From an uncultured Clostridium sp. (GTDB lineage Bacteria > Bacillota > Clostridia > Clostridiales > Clostridiaceae), in assembly GCA_900543325.1 (NCBI GenBank), contig UQQU01000004.1, positions 11,451 through 75,450 on the forward strand: DNA of 64,000 nucleotides, in the 5' to 3' direction. The position numbers and the translations under genes were made by a program. Of the stretch, positions 27,421 through 35,904 are shown in pieces. Positions within the stretch are counted from its first letter, which is position 1. Every line of letters begins with the position of its first letter. Below the pieces are notes generated by a model. It ran no database searches and was not told the origin of the DNA. It saw only the letters and a program-made list of their open reading frames with translations.

Positions 27421-28977
27421 TTATTGTATTTTTTCTATTTTACAACTATGATTTTTACTCTTAGAATCATAACATATTGCAACTGCTAATACTTCATTAT
27501 TTTCACTCTTAAATTTCTGAACATATTCTTTTTCTTTTATTTGTTCTAAAGCTCTATCTACACTTTCATCCTTCTTTAGTTCTACAATAAATGCTGTATC
27601 TCTTTTCCTTCTTGGATGAAATGTAAAATCTGCGTAACCCTTCCCGCTCTTTTCTTCACGTTCAACTCTATAAGTATCTCTAGCCGAAAGATATGCTAGT
27701 GTTAAAACACAAGATAAAGAATTTTCATCATTATATTGAAGTATTGGTATTTCTGAATTATGAATATCATGAAGTATATTTTCTATAGTTTCTGTATCTC
27801 TATTAACTGTAGCTTTTAACATATTTCTTGACTTTTCTATAATATTTGAAACATATCCAAAAGACTCATCTCTTAAAGCTTTTTCAAACTCCTTCATAAG
27901 TTCTCTATTGGGAATTTTTAAATATCCATCATGATAAGATAAAAAACCTAATATTATCATTGCAGAATAAATTTCTTCTTTTGTTTTTGGAGTCTTTTGA
28001 CCAGCTCTAAACTCTTCATTTATTATTATGTCAATTTCTTCACCAGCCACCATTTCTATTACATCTTCTCTTATTTCTAAAGTATTATATTTAAGATACT
28101 CTGAAACTTCATCCATTGCTCCAGTATTAGTCCAATAGCTTTCACAATATCCATTTTGAAGTGCTTTTACTACAGAACGTGGATTATATAATTTCTTTCC
28201 CCTAGTAGTTAAATAACCATTATACCAGCTTTCAAGCTCCTCAAATTCAATTTCATTAGTCCTTTTACATAAATTATATACTTCGCTATTTGTAAATCCA
28301 AAAAATTCATCATATATTCTATCTTTTAAAAATGTAAATTCATCAAACATATTAAGGGCCGAACCACTTGAATATTTTTTTATAGGAAGAACTCCTGTCA
28401 TATAGGCTAATGCCACATAAGGTTGATCTTTAAGCAACTGCCTTATAAACTCCAAAAAATCATTTTGATTTTTTTCAAAAAGATTATTACTAAAAATATA
28501 ATCCCATTCATCAAAAATAAAAATGAACTTTTCCTCAGTATCCATTAACATATCACTTATAGTAAAATAACTATTATCTTTAATCTTAGGATAGGCATTC
28601 TTAATATCATTTATCAATGAGGTTTTTATCATGTTCATATAATTATTAAAGTTTATATCATCTTCAGGAATTTTATTAAATGATATACTTATAACATTAT
28701 ACTTATTTAAATTAGCTTCATAAGATTCACTTTCACTTACCTCTAACTTATCAAATATTTCTCTTGAGTTAACAGCTTTTGTATAGTATGCTCCTAACAT
28801 ATCCGCTACACTAGATTTTCCAAATCTTCTTGGTCTAGTTATACATATATACTTATCACTAGTAGATATCTTCTTGTTAATTAATGAGATAATATTAGAT
28901 TTATCAACAAAATATTCATAACTACTAAGTTCTTTGAAATTTTCAAATGATTTTCTTGTATTTAAATATACTGCCAT
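27421..28977 (-). CDS. AAA-ATPase / PD-(D/E)XK nuclease-like protein
   Basis: A 518-residue protein of the widespread 'AAA-ATPase-like + DUF1703' group. The N-terminal P-loop domain has Walker A 'RPRRFGKSS' (about 48-56) and Walker B 'FIFIFDEWDYIF' (about 153-164). The C-terminal domain has a PD-(D/E)XK pattern: 'KGYADFTFHP' and 'FIVELKKDE' near 465-475. The group is common in clostridia and Bacteroides and is often taken as selfish or defence-related, but no member has an established function that I can cite. It marks the left edge of the defence island. Confidence 0.82.
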   Translation of the reverse strand: MAVYLNTRKSFENFKELSSYEYFVDKSNIISLINKKISTSDKYICITRPRRFGKSSVADMLGAYYTKAVNSREIFDKLEVSESESYEANLNKYNVISISFNKIPEDDINFNNYMNMIKTSLINDIKNAYPKIKDNSYFTISDMLMDTEEKFIFIFDEWDYIFSNNLFEKNQNDFLEFIRQLLKDQPYVALAYMTGVLPIKKYSSGSALNMFDEFTFLKDRIYDEFFGFTNSEVYNLCKRTNEIEFEELESWYNGYLTTRGKKLYNPRSVVKALQNGYCESYWTNTGAMDEVSEYLKYNTLEIREDVIEMVAGEEIDIIINEEFRAGQKTPKTKEEIYSAMIILGFLSYHDGYLKIPNRELMKEFEKALRDESFGYVSNIIEKSRNMLKATVNRDTETIENILHDIHNSEIPILQYNDENSLSCVLTLAYLSARDTYRVEREEKSGKGYADFTFHPRRKRDTAFIVELKKDESVDRALEQIKEKEYVQKFKSENNEVLAVAICYDSKSKNHSCKIEKIQ

Positions 28978-29067
28978 AACTCACCTCCAAAACATTTCTA
29001 GTTAAGATAATTATAGCATATTATTATAAAAATCAAAAACTAAAAGATAGCTTTTAACTCCTCTACT

Positions 29068-29286
29068 TTAATATAAGAATTTAATTTCTCTTAAATTTTT
29101 ATTTGCTATACTTTTAACCTTAAATATATCCTTAGAAACTTTAAAAAACTTTTTATAAAATAAAGTACTATCACAATAATGAGCAAATATTAAACAATTA
29201 GTATTATTGCTTAGTTTTATATTACCTTTAAGAATTACATTGTTACTCTCAGCTATTTTATATGCCTCATTAATTAAAGAATTCAT
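29068..29286 (-). CDS. Hypothetical protein, 72 aa
   Basis: A small basic protein with a GGAGAG ribosome binding site directly upstream of its ATG. Pattern: N-terminal helix, then beta strands ('VILKGNIKL', 'NCLIFAHYCDSTLFY'). No known family. The good Shine-Dalgarno supports translation. Confidence 0.5.
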   Translation of the reverse strand: MNSLINEAYKIAESNNVILKGNIKLSNNTNCLIFAHYCDSTLFYKKFFKVSKDIFKVKSIANKNLREIKFLY

Positions 29287-29584
29287 ATTTATCTCTCCAG
29301 ATTAAACATATTTTCTTTTATTATTTACAATTATTAACTGTTATATGTATAGATTTATTTTTCTAAGCTAACTTTTCATTAAATATATCTGGTATAAAAA
29401 GATTAATTTTTTTCTATAATTTATTCATTTTTACTTGATATTCTTATTAATTAATTTAACAAAAAATTATAAATAATTATTCTGTTTAAATCAATAAAGC
29501 TATATAAGAATCATTTTTAATTCCTATATAGCTTTACTAAATACTATTAAATTAATATATACTATAATTTGTATTTATATAGTT

Positions 29585-29929
29585 TTAAAAATTGAAACCA
29601 TTAAAACCCCAGTTATCTACTTCCTCATATTTAATATATATACAATCTTGAGGTATATTAAGTTCTTTCTCATATAAATTGCAAATATCTTTTGTTACCA
29701 TTTCCAAATATTTTTTATCAGCTTTTCCAAAGATCTTTACTTCTACAAATGCTCCAAATTGAAGTTCTTCACCTCTAAAGTATAATGAATATTCGTCTTC
29801 AAAACCTACCATAAGGTAATCTTCACTTTTTCCTGGTATGTTTGTAATGATTTCTCCAAGTTTAGATTTTATTAAGTCTTTCTTTTCCTTAGTTAATTTT
29901 GTTGTAATTTTTGAATTTATAAATGGCAT
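29585..29929 (-). CDS. MIF/tautomerase superfamily protein
   Basis: A 114-residue member of the macrophage migration inhibitory factor family. The catalytic N-terminal Pro is present right after the start Met (MPFINSK), and the family ending 'NWGFNGFNF' is intact. Expected activity is keto-enol tautomerisation; the bacterial role is unknown. GGAGG stands before the ATG. Confidence 0.88.
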   Translation of the reverse strand: MPFINSKITTKLTKEKKDLIKSKLGEIITNIPGKSEDYLMVGFEDEYSLYFRGEELQFGAFVEVKIFGKADKKYLEMVTKDICNLYEKELNIPQDCIYIKYEEVDNWGFNGFNF

Positions 29930-29995
29930 GATAACCTCCTACTTTCTATTACTTAATTTTTTTATTTTTATTTAGATTAAATTTTTAATGTTACT

Positions 29996-30592
29996 TTAAT
30001 CTACTTTTATACAAAGTATATTTAACCAAGTAATATCCCCTCTTCCTGGAAGAATATCAATTGTTTTATATATTTTTTCAATCTTTAAACCTTTAATTTT
30101 ATTTATTAATTCACTAAAAGTTTTTTCAGTATAACAATTAAAATATCTTCCCTTTTCATCAATATATTCCTTTTCACCATACTTAAAGGACATATAAAAT
30201 ATTCCATTAATTTTTAAATTTGATGATACATTTTTTATAACATCTAGGATATCTTTTCTATTAACATGAAGCAATGATGCACATGCCCATATACCATGAA
30301 ATTTTTCTGTTAATTGTAGTTCTTCAAATTTACTACAAATCACTTCTTGTTCAATAAGTTTACTAGCAGCAATTGATAATTCTTTTGACCCATCAACTGC
30401 TGTAACATTGTATCCTTGTTTTATAAATTCAAGACTATCTCTTCCTGATCCACATCCTAAATCTAGGATATGTCCACCTTTAGGTATGTGTTTTAGAAAA
30501 TCATTATATAGATGGCTCATATCTACTGATAGTGTACTTTCTATATATGTTTTTGAATTGTTGTTGTAAAAATATAATGTGTTGTTTATCAT
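29996..30592 (-). CDS. Class I SAM-dependent methyltransferase
   Basis: A 198-residue Rossmann-fold methyltransferase. Motif I 'ILDLGCGSGRDSLEF' lies at about 42-56, motif II acidic residue in 'VTAVDGSKEL', and 'FHGIWACASLLHV' (motif IV region) near 105. Similar in layout to TehB-type small-molecule methyltransferases. It lies beside the nuclease genes but nothing ties it to DNA modification: the NPPY-type motif of amino-methyltransferases is absent. Confidence 0.85.
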   Translation of the reverse strand: MINNTLYFYNNNSKTYIESTLSVDMSHLYNDFLKHIPKGGHILDLGCGSGRDSLEFIKQGYNVTAVDGSKELSIAASKLIEQEVICSKFEELQLTEKFHGIWACASLLHVNRKDILDVIKNVSSNLKINGIFYMSFKYGEKEYIDEKGRYFNCYTEKTFSELINKIKGLKIEKIYKTIDILPGRGDITWLNILCIKVD

Positions 30593-30623
30593 TTCTTAAT
30601 TATCCTTACTCTTAATACTTATT

Positions 30624-31715
30624 CTACTTTTCTTTATTAATTTCAATTTTTACTTCATTTTCAATTATTTTTTTATATTCAATAAATTTTTTAGCTATAA
30701 AATTAGAATACTTTAATAGATTATCAGTATCTTCAATTTCTTTCCTTATTAATAATCTATATACGTTCTCATTTCTACTACCACTCTCTAAGGATACCTT
30801 TATACCTAACTCCTTACTTATATAGTCGGACTTATGCTCAAATATTCTCTTTAAAATATCTGTAGCTTCTTTCTTAGATGATTCTGCAGATATTGCTGCA
30901 ACAGCATTTCTTTTACTATATGAAATACAGAAAGATATATTAGTATTTTTTATATTAGAAGCTCCTAAATAATATCTTTTACCTGGATATTTAATATTTA
31001 AATTTGACATTGAATTTATATTTTCTACTATACTGCTTAAAAATTCAATTACTTTATCATCACTTTTTATTATCTGATTTGATACTCTTGATTTTTTATT
31101 TATATAATACTCTTCAATTCTTTCCGGTGGTATTATTTGATTTGTATCTATAAATATTTCATCTTTATATTCATATGGTTTTATAGAAATACATTTTATA
31201 TTAATTCCATTTTCATAAAGCCACGCGCATACTGATAAAACTCTCTTGTCAAACTCTTTCCCTATAATTATTATTCTCTGTGTATTATTAATCATATCAT
31301 TTAATAATGATTCATTATCAATATTTAAAAATTCCATTATTTCTTGAATAGGATCTAACTGAAGTAAATTCTCATTAATATAATTATTATATATTTCAAC
31401 AATTTCTTTTGAAGTTCTTCGAGACATATAAGATACATACTTTAATGCCTGAAAATCTACATTATTTCCTGAATTATCTCTCTTTACTTCTATAACTACT
31501 AAGTTGCCCTCTTTATCAATTGCTAGTAAATCTATTCTTTCATTATTTTCAAAGTCATCATATTCATGACCTATTATAAGTAATTCTTCCCCCATTACCT
31601 CTGGATTTTTTCTTAACCATTCCTCTATGTGTTGCCTTTCCTTTAAATCATTCTCATAAAATGTTGTTTCATTAATTTCTTCTAAAAAGTTTCCTTCTTT
31701 ATTTAATCTATACAT
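30624..31715 (-). CDS. NucS-like PD-(D/E)XK endonuclease domain protein
   Basis: A 363-residue protein. Residues about 25-125 form a restriction-endonuclease-like domain of the NucS/DUF91 kind: 'NNERIDLLAIDKEGNLVVIEVKRD' splits into D62 and E76-x-K78, with the later 'DFQALKYVSY' glutamine. The rest is a helical region with no motif I know (DUF5655-like C-termini occur in relatives). It lies 109 bases after an HNH nuclease gene and may form a pair with it. Substrate, DNA end or mismatch, is unknown. Confidence 0.75.
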   Translation of the reverse strand: MYRLNKEGNFLEEINETTFYENDLKERQHIEEWLRKNPEVMGEELLIIGHEYDDFENNERIDLLAIDKEGNLVVIEVKRDNSGNNVDFQALKYVSYMSRRTSKEIVEIYNNYINENLLQLDPIQEIMEFLNIDNESLLNDMINNTQRIIIIGKEFDKRVLSVCAWLYENGINIKCISIKPYEYKDEIFIDTNQIIPPERIEEYYINKKSRVSNQIIKSDDKVIEFLSSIVENINSMSNLNIKYPGKRYYLGASNIKNTNISFCISYSKRNAVAAISAESSKKEATDILKRIFEHKSDYISKELGIKVSLESGSRNENVYRLLIRKEIEDTDNLLKYSNFIAKKFIEYKKIIENEVKIEINKEK

Positions 31716-31824
31716 TCGTTTAATTCTCTCCCATCTTAATAAACCTTTTTAAGAACTATACGGTCTTAAATCCACTACGCTCTTCAGGCTTTTCTTTTTG
31801 CTTATTAAATTTATTTATATATCT

Positions 31825-33000
31825 TCATCGCTTCCAATAAACTTTACTTGTAACCTCAAATCCTTGATTTAAAGCTATTTGATATATTGGAGATATTGTT
31901 TGTTTTAATTTATCATTAAACTCTTCCCTTGATTTATATTTTAAAAACTCAAAAGGATTTTCTAATCTCATAACATCAATATAACACTCTAAATCTTTCT
32001 CTTTTTTCTTATCACATAAATAAGAAAAAGCTTCATATTGAACACTACAAAACTTATCTATATATTCTTGATATGATGGTAAGTTATCGCTTTTTGAACT
32101 ATTTATATTCTTAAAAGTAGGTGTTAAGTTCCACATCTCATCATGAAGTACAAAACTCCAAGGAATAAAATGATCTATACTTAATCCCCCTAACTTATCA
32201 TAATTTTCTTTTGTAAAATTCATACCTGTATAAATATCATTAATATTTTTAGATATAATTATTTCTTTCCACAAAGTAGTTGCCCTAGTTAAATTTCTAC
32301 TTTTAGGCGCTTCTATTTTAAAAGCTATTGCTGGAACGTTAGGATTTCTTTTTTGAAGAAAACAAACTATTTTATAATAAATCCATCCTTTAATAACTTT
32401 ATAATTCTTTTGTAAATAACCTTTCCATCCTTCATTTAAAATAATCTTATCTTTCTCACCTTTTACTATTTTATATAAACAGTTTTCACTTTCTAATGAC
32501 AGCTCAGTTATCATTTTATTTTTAATACTATCTTTTTGCCCTTTTAGCTTGTCTGTAAAAAACGGTGATAATAGCCTATATGGAACATTGTATGTTAGTT
32601 CTTTCATCATTTTATTAAGCTCTTTATCATCATTTGAATAAATAAAGTCTAATAATTTATTTTCATCATAATTATTAGGTAAATTATATTTTATAGCAAT
32701 ATAATTTACTGGCTTTTTAAGATTATCAAATATTCCATAATTTAATTTGTATTGTAGTATTGGATACCAAGAATAAACTATCATTCTTGATATTATTTTT
32801 TTAAATTCTATTTCTGTATTTCCTAATGCCACCTCATCTAGTATGCCTAATAACCAATACATTTTATAGCTTGCTACTACTTTATCATCATCTAGTAATC
32901 TTGAAAATACTCTATAGTCTACTAAATCGCTTTGTGGCATATTTAGATGTATTTCTTTGTGATTTAATATATCTACTGAAAATTCTTGTGTTGTATTCAT
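31825..33000 (-). CDS. HNH endonuclease domain protein
   Basis: A 391-residue protein with a C-terminal HNH domain: 'LSIDHFIPWSFVLHDEMWNL' (about 274-293) followed by 'TPTFKNINSSKSDNLP' carrying the N and final K/N positions. The N-terminal 230 residues are helical and recall the AbiA-like/HNH-associated domains that open 'MNTTQEFSVDIL'. Intact catalytic His suggests an active nuclease. No cognate methylase adjoins it. Defence-island context suggests an anti-phage role; this is inference. Confidence 0.8.
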   Translation of the reverse strand: MNTTQEFSVDILNHKEIHLNMPQSDLVDYRVFSRLLDDDKVVASYKMYWLLGILDEVALGNTEIEFKKIISRMIVYSWYPILQYKLNYGIFDNLKKPVNYIAIKYNLPNNYDENKLLDFIYSNDDKELNKMMKELTYNVPYRLLSPFFTDKLKGQKDSIKNKMITELSLESENCLYKIVKGEKDKIILNEGWKGYLQKNYKVIKGWIYYKIVCFLQKRNPNVPAIAFKIEAPKSRNLTRATTLWKEIIISKNINDIYTGMNFTKENYDKLGGLSIDHFIPWSFVLHDEMWNLTPTFKNINSSKSDNLPSYQEYIDKFCSVQYEAFSYLCDKKKEKDLECYIDVMRLENPFEFLKYKSREEFNDKLKQTISPIYQIALNQGFEVTSKVYWKR

Positions 33001-33285
33001 AATATTTCCTTTTTGTTTATCTATTATAAATCGTGTTATATTATTATTTTATCATGATATTAATATTGTGTACTACTTTAAATTAAACAAAAGGTCTTTA
33101 TATCTATAGAATTGCTATTTCTCCTTTTTTATAAATATAAAATAATCTAGCTAACTTTAAATTTTCAAGCCTAACTAAACTTACTATTTAAAACTATAAA
33201 ACCTTTCCCTCAAATGCCTTCTTTTGCCCTTAACTTCTCAATCCCAAAATTAAGCAGCTTATCTATATATTTTATAATCTATGGA
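33001..33285. other. Non-coding interval between defence modules
   Basis: No ORF with a ribosome binding site. It contains the promoter region of the HNH gene but no clear box, and ends at the terminator of the STAS/RES module. Confidence 0.5.
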
Positions 33286-33325
33286 AAAATCCCCCTCATG
33301 TTCTATCAAACTCGAAGGGGGATTT
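33286..33325 (-). terminator. Intrinsic terminator of the STAS-RES module
   Basis: AAATCCCCCT / AGGGGGATTT, a GC-richer stem than its surroundings, with a T run on the minus strand. It closes the three-gene unit 28 bases past its last stop. Confidence 0.85.
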
Positions 33326-33352
33326 ACCTATAATTCTATTCTAAATATATAT

Positions 33353-33649
33353 TTAAGACATTTCTATTGCATTTAACACAACTAATCTTAATAATTCTAG
33401 ATCATTTTTATTTTTTATATTTTTTACCTTTAATAAACCTTTTAATTCTTGCCTACTATATTTCTTATATAACTTTCCTATTGCATTATTAAGAAAGGCA
33501 GTTGTAATAAGTTTTAAATCAGAAAAATCAAGGAAAATTTGTTTTTCATGATTGTCAACACCGGAAACAATCTCATCAAATATTAAATCTCCCTGCTCAT
33601 TATCTGAAGCAATATCAGAGCCTATAATATCCTTAATCATTAATTCCAT
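33353..33649 (-). CDS. STAS-like (DUF4325-type) protein, 98 aa
   Basis: A small single-domain protein. 'GVDNHEKQIFLDFSDLKLITTAFLNNAIGKLYKKY' has the STAS/DUF4325 signature: a central strand ending in a small residue pair before a helix ('LDFSDLKLITTAFLNNAIG'). STAS domains act in partner switching, where they are held or released by GHKL-type kinases. The gene overlaps the RES gene by 17 bases with GGAGG at its start, so all three genes of this unit are translationally linked. Function in this context is inferred. Confidence 0.75.
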   Translation of the reverse strand: MELMIKDIIGSDIASDNEQGDLIFDEIVSGVDNHEKQIFLDFSDLKLITTAFLNNAIGKLYKKYSRQELKGLLKVKNIKNKNDLELLRLVVLNAIEMS

Positions 33650-34892
33650 TTATATCCCTCCTTTTTCTAATACATTCATTTCTAATATCAATTAGCATAT
33701 TATATACTAAATATATATGCATTTTGCCTATATTATGTTTAAAATATTCCTGATCTTTAATTTTTATTTTTGAAAATTCCTCTTCAAGTTTTGCAGCAAT
33801 CAAATAATAATTCTCGAACTTTTTATCATTATCTAGTAATTTTATTTTATCACATATTTCCTGTAAACTCTCCAAATCTATTTCAGAAATCTGATTAATA
33901 CAAATAGGATTTGAAACCTTAAATTTACTATATAACTCTCTATCATAAACATGTTCTCTACAATAATCAGTGAATATAGCTACATTATCCTTATATGCTG
34001 TTTTATATAGTTTATCATTTTTACTGCTATTTAATCTAGTAGATGAATAAATTATTCCATTAAAATTATTTTTCTTAATTATCTGTGCTAACATTTGAGG
34101 TAAAACATACTCTTCACAAAAAGAATATTTTCTATGCTCTTCTCTTCTTTCAAAACTACAAATTGAAGATAATATAAATTTGAAAAACTTATTCTTAACA
34201 TCATTATATATTATTTTTTTTGTATAGTCACTATCATCTAATAAATCATCTAAAGGATTATATCTTAGATATTCATAAAAACTATTTCTTAAATCAAATA
34301 CTCTAAAATTTTTATTAGGCTTATATGTACATAATTTTACTTCATCAAATTTATTAAAATCACAATTTAACTCTGCTAAAACATCTAAAATTGAAAAGCC
34401 TAAATATAATAGTGGTTGCCCTGTTAGACTATATCTTTGATTTCCTATTAAATACCTTTTATTAAAAGGTATGTGAAACATATCCCATGGTGTTAATATA
34501 GAATCACTATACCTCCCCCTAAAAAGTACATTATTACTTAAATCATATTTAAAACTATTAAAATTTATATTATTTAATAAATTTTCAAAATCTTCTAAAG
34601 CTATTTGTCCTTGTGAATCTATCCAATTAATATAAATATCTCTAATTCTATTGAAAAATTCTTCAATTTCACTTATATTAATTTCAGTAATTATATTAAA
34701 AATATTTTTAATATATCCGTTATCCTCTTTTATATCTTCAATACTATTGTCCATTTTTATCATAACAATATCTGAAATAAAAGCATCTCTATATTTTTCT
34801 ATTGCCTCCTCATAAGTCTCACTTTGAAGCTGAGACAATTTTCTTAATCTTTGCTGATAACTATCGTGGAAAAACTCAATTATATTTACCAT
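33633..34892 (-). CDS. RES-domain protein, putative NAD(+)-degrading toxin
   Basis: A 419-residue protein with a helical N-terminal extension (1-118) and a RES domain (about 120-310). The residues that define RES toxins are visible: R125/R127 ('LFRGR'), R153 ('GNQRYS'), Y163 and E174 ('LLYLGFSILDVLAEL'), and S283/S284 ('GIIYSST'). RES toxins such as MbcT and ParT consume NAD+ or ADP-ribosylate targets and are normally neutralised by an Xre-type partner. Here there is no Xre antitoxin; the gene is instead sandwiched, with overlaps, between a GHKL/STAS ATPase gene and a STAS-like gene. Family call is firm; catalytic role is inferred. Confidence 0.8.
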   Translation of the reverse strand: MVNIIEFFHDSYQQRLRKLSQLQSETYEEAIEKYRDAFISDIVMIKMDNSIEDIKEDNGYIKNIFNIITEINISEIEEFFNRIRDIYINWIDSQGQIALEDFENLLNNINFNSFKYDLSNNVLFRGRYSDSILTPWDMFHIPFNKRYLIGNQRYSLTGQPLLYLGFSILDVLAELNCDFNKFDEVKLCTYKPNKNFRVFDLRNSFYEYLRYNPLDDLLDDSDYTKKIIYNDVKNKFFKFILSSICSFERREEHRKYSFCEEYVLPQMLAQIIKKNNFNGIIYSSTRLNSSKNDKLYKTAYKDNVAIFTDYCREHVYDRELYSKFKVSNPICINQISEIDLESLQEICDKIKLLDNDKKFENYYLIAAKLEEEFSKIKIKDQEYFKHNIGKMHIYLVYNMLIDIRNECIRKRRDINGIND

Positions 34893-35788
34893 AACTCACC
34901 GCCTATTATGTCATCTAATGATATTATTTCTTTATCTATATACTCTTCTTCATTACTATAGTCTAGTGGAAATAAAAAAGTTATTAAAGTTCCTGGGAAA
35001 GAACTTTTTAGTTCATATTTTTCTATATTATTCTCTTTATTATGCCAGTATCCCCTTCCTGATACTATCCACATCTCACCATTTATACTATTTATGAATT
35101 CTTTTGTGCTATATAATCCTAATCCTCCTGTTTCATCATTATGTCTCGTTGAACTTGATTTTTTAACCGCCCACTCTATAGCTTCAATTTCCTTTTCAAA
35201 TACATATCCTATTTTCCTTTCTATAGTTTTAGACATAGTAATTCCATGATTAGATATTGTAAAATACATTTCCTTTTTATCTTTATCATAATATCCACAA
35301 GTTACAACTTCTTTTGAATTAGTATGCATCTTAACATTTGCAAACATTTCACTTATTGCTCTTACTGTATCCTTTTTATTAAATTTTAATAAGTTTTCTT
35401 TTGTAAACTCATCAAATTTTTCTATTAAATACCCTTCGAATTTTTCCTTTTCTTCTACCTTAAATTTCTTATAATCTAAAAAATTATATCTGCTCCATTG
35501 AGCTTTTTGAAATTCTATACTTGAAAGAAATTCGTTATTAATTAAAATTTGCTTCAAATAACTACGCATATTTCTTAAATATATTTTATTATTTTTAATT
35601 TTAATCTTTTCAAGTATCAATCCTAATGCTGAGCATAGATTAGAAGCTATATAAGTAGTACTTCTTAAATCTAGTATTATTACTGTATCTTTCCTATTTT
35701 TTAATGAATGCCATAAGTTAGGCAAAAAATTTATATCTTTTTTATTATTGCTTAATTTCCTTGGAAAATTTACTATTATCTCTACTAT
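34886..35788 (-). CDS. STAS-like + GHKL (histidine-kinase-type) ATPase
   Basis: Residues 1-90 look STAS-like ('DTVIILDLRSTTYIASNLC', helix, 'KNNKIYLRNM'). Residues about 125-270 form a GHKL ATPase: N box 'ISEMFANVKMHT', G1 'TISNHGITM' with Asn where Asp is usual, and G2 'ETGGLGLYS'. There is no HisKA, so this is an anti-sigma-like or partner-switching kinase. The shortest frame starts at a TTG (35725) that cuts into the first strand. The frame is open upstream to an ATA at 35788, placed 7 bases after a GGGGAG at 35801-35796, and the extra 21 codons ('VEIIVNFPRKLSNNKKDINF') complete the fold, so I extend it. It overlaps the RES gene. Confidence 0.72.
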   Translation of the reverse strand: MVEIIVNFPRKLSNNKKDINFLPNLWHSLKNRKDTVIILDLRSTTYIASNLCSALGLILEKIKIKNNKIYLRNMRSYLKQILINNEFLSSIEFQKAQWSRYNFLDYKKFKVEEKEKFEGYLIEKFDEFTKENLLKFNKKDTVRAISEMFANVKMHTNSKEVVTCGYYDKDKKEMYFTISNHGITMSKTIERKIGYVFEKEIEAIEWAVKKSSSTRHNDETGGLGLYSTKEFINSINGEMWIVSGRGYWHNKENNIEKYELKSSFPGTLITFLFPLDYSNEEEYIDKEIISLDDIIGGELW

Positions 35789-35904
35789 AAATACTCTCCC
35801 CTTTTTTAATAATTCATTCCATGAATATTGTATTTACTTTAAATTCCTTATACAAAAAGGAATTGTTATAACAACTCCTTTTTTATAAAAATGTTTTCTA
35901 TTTT

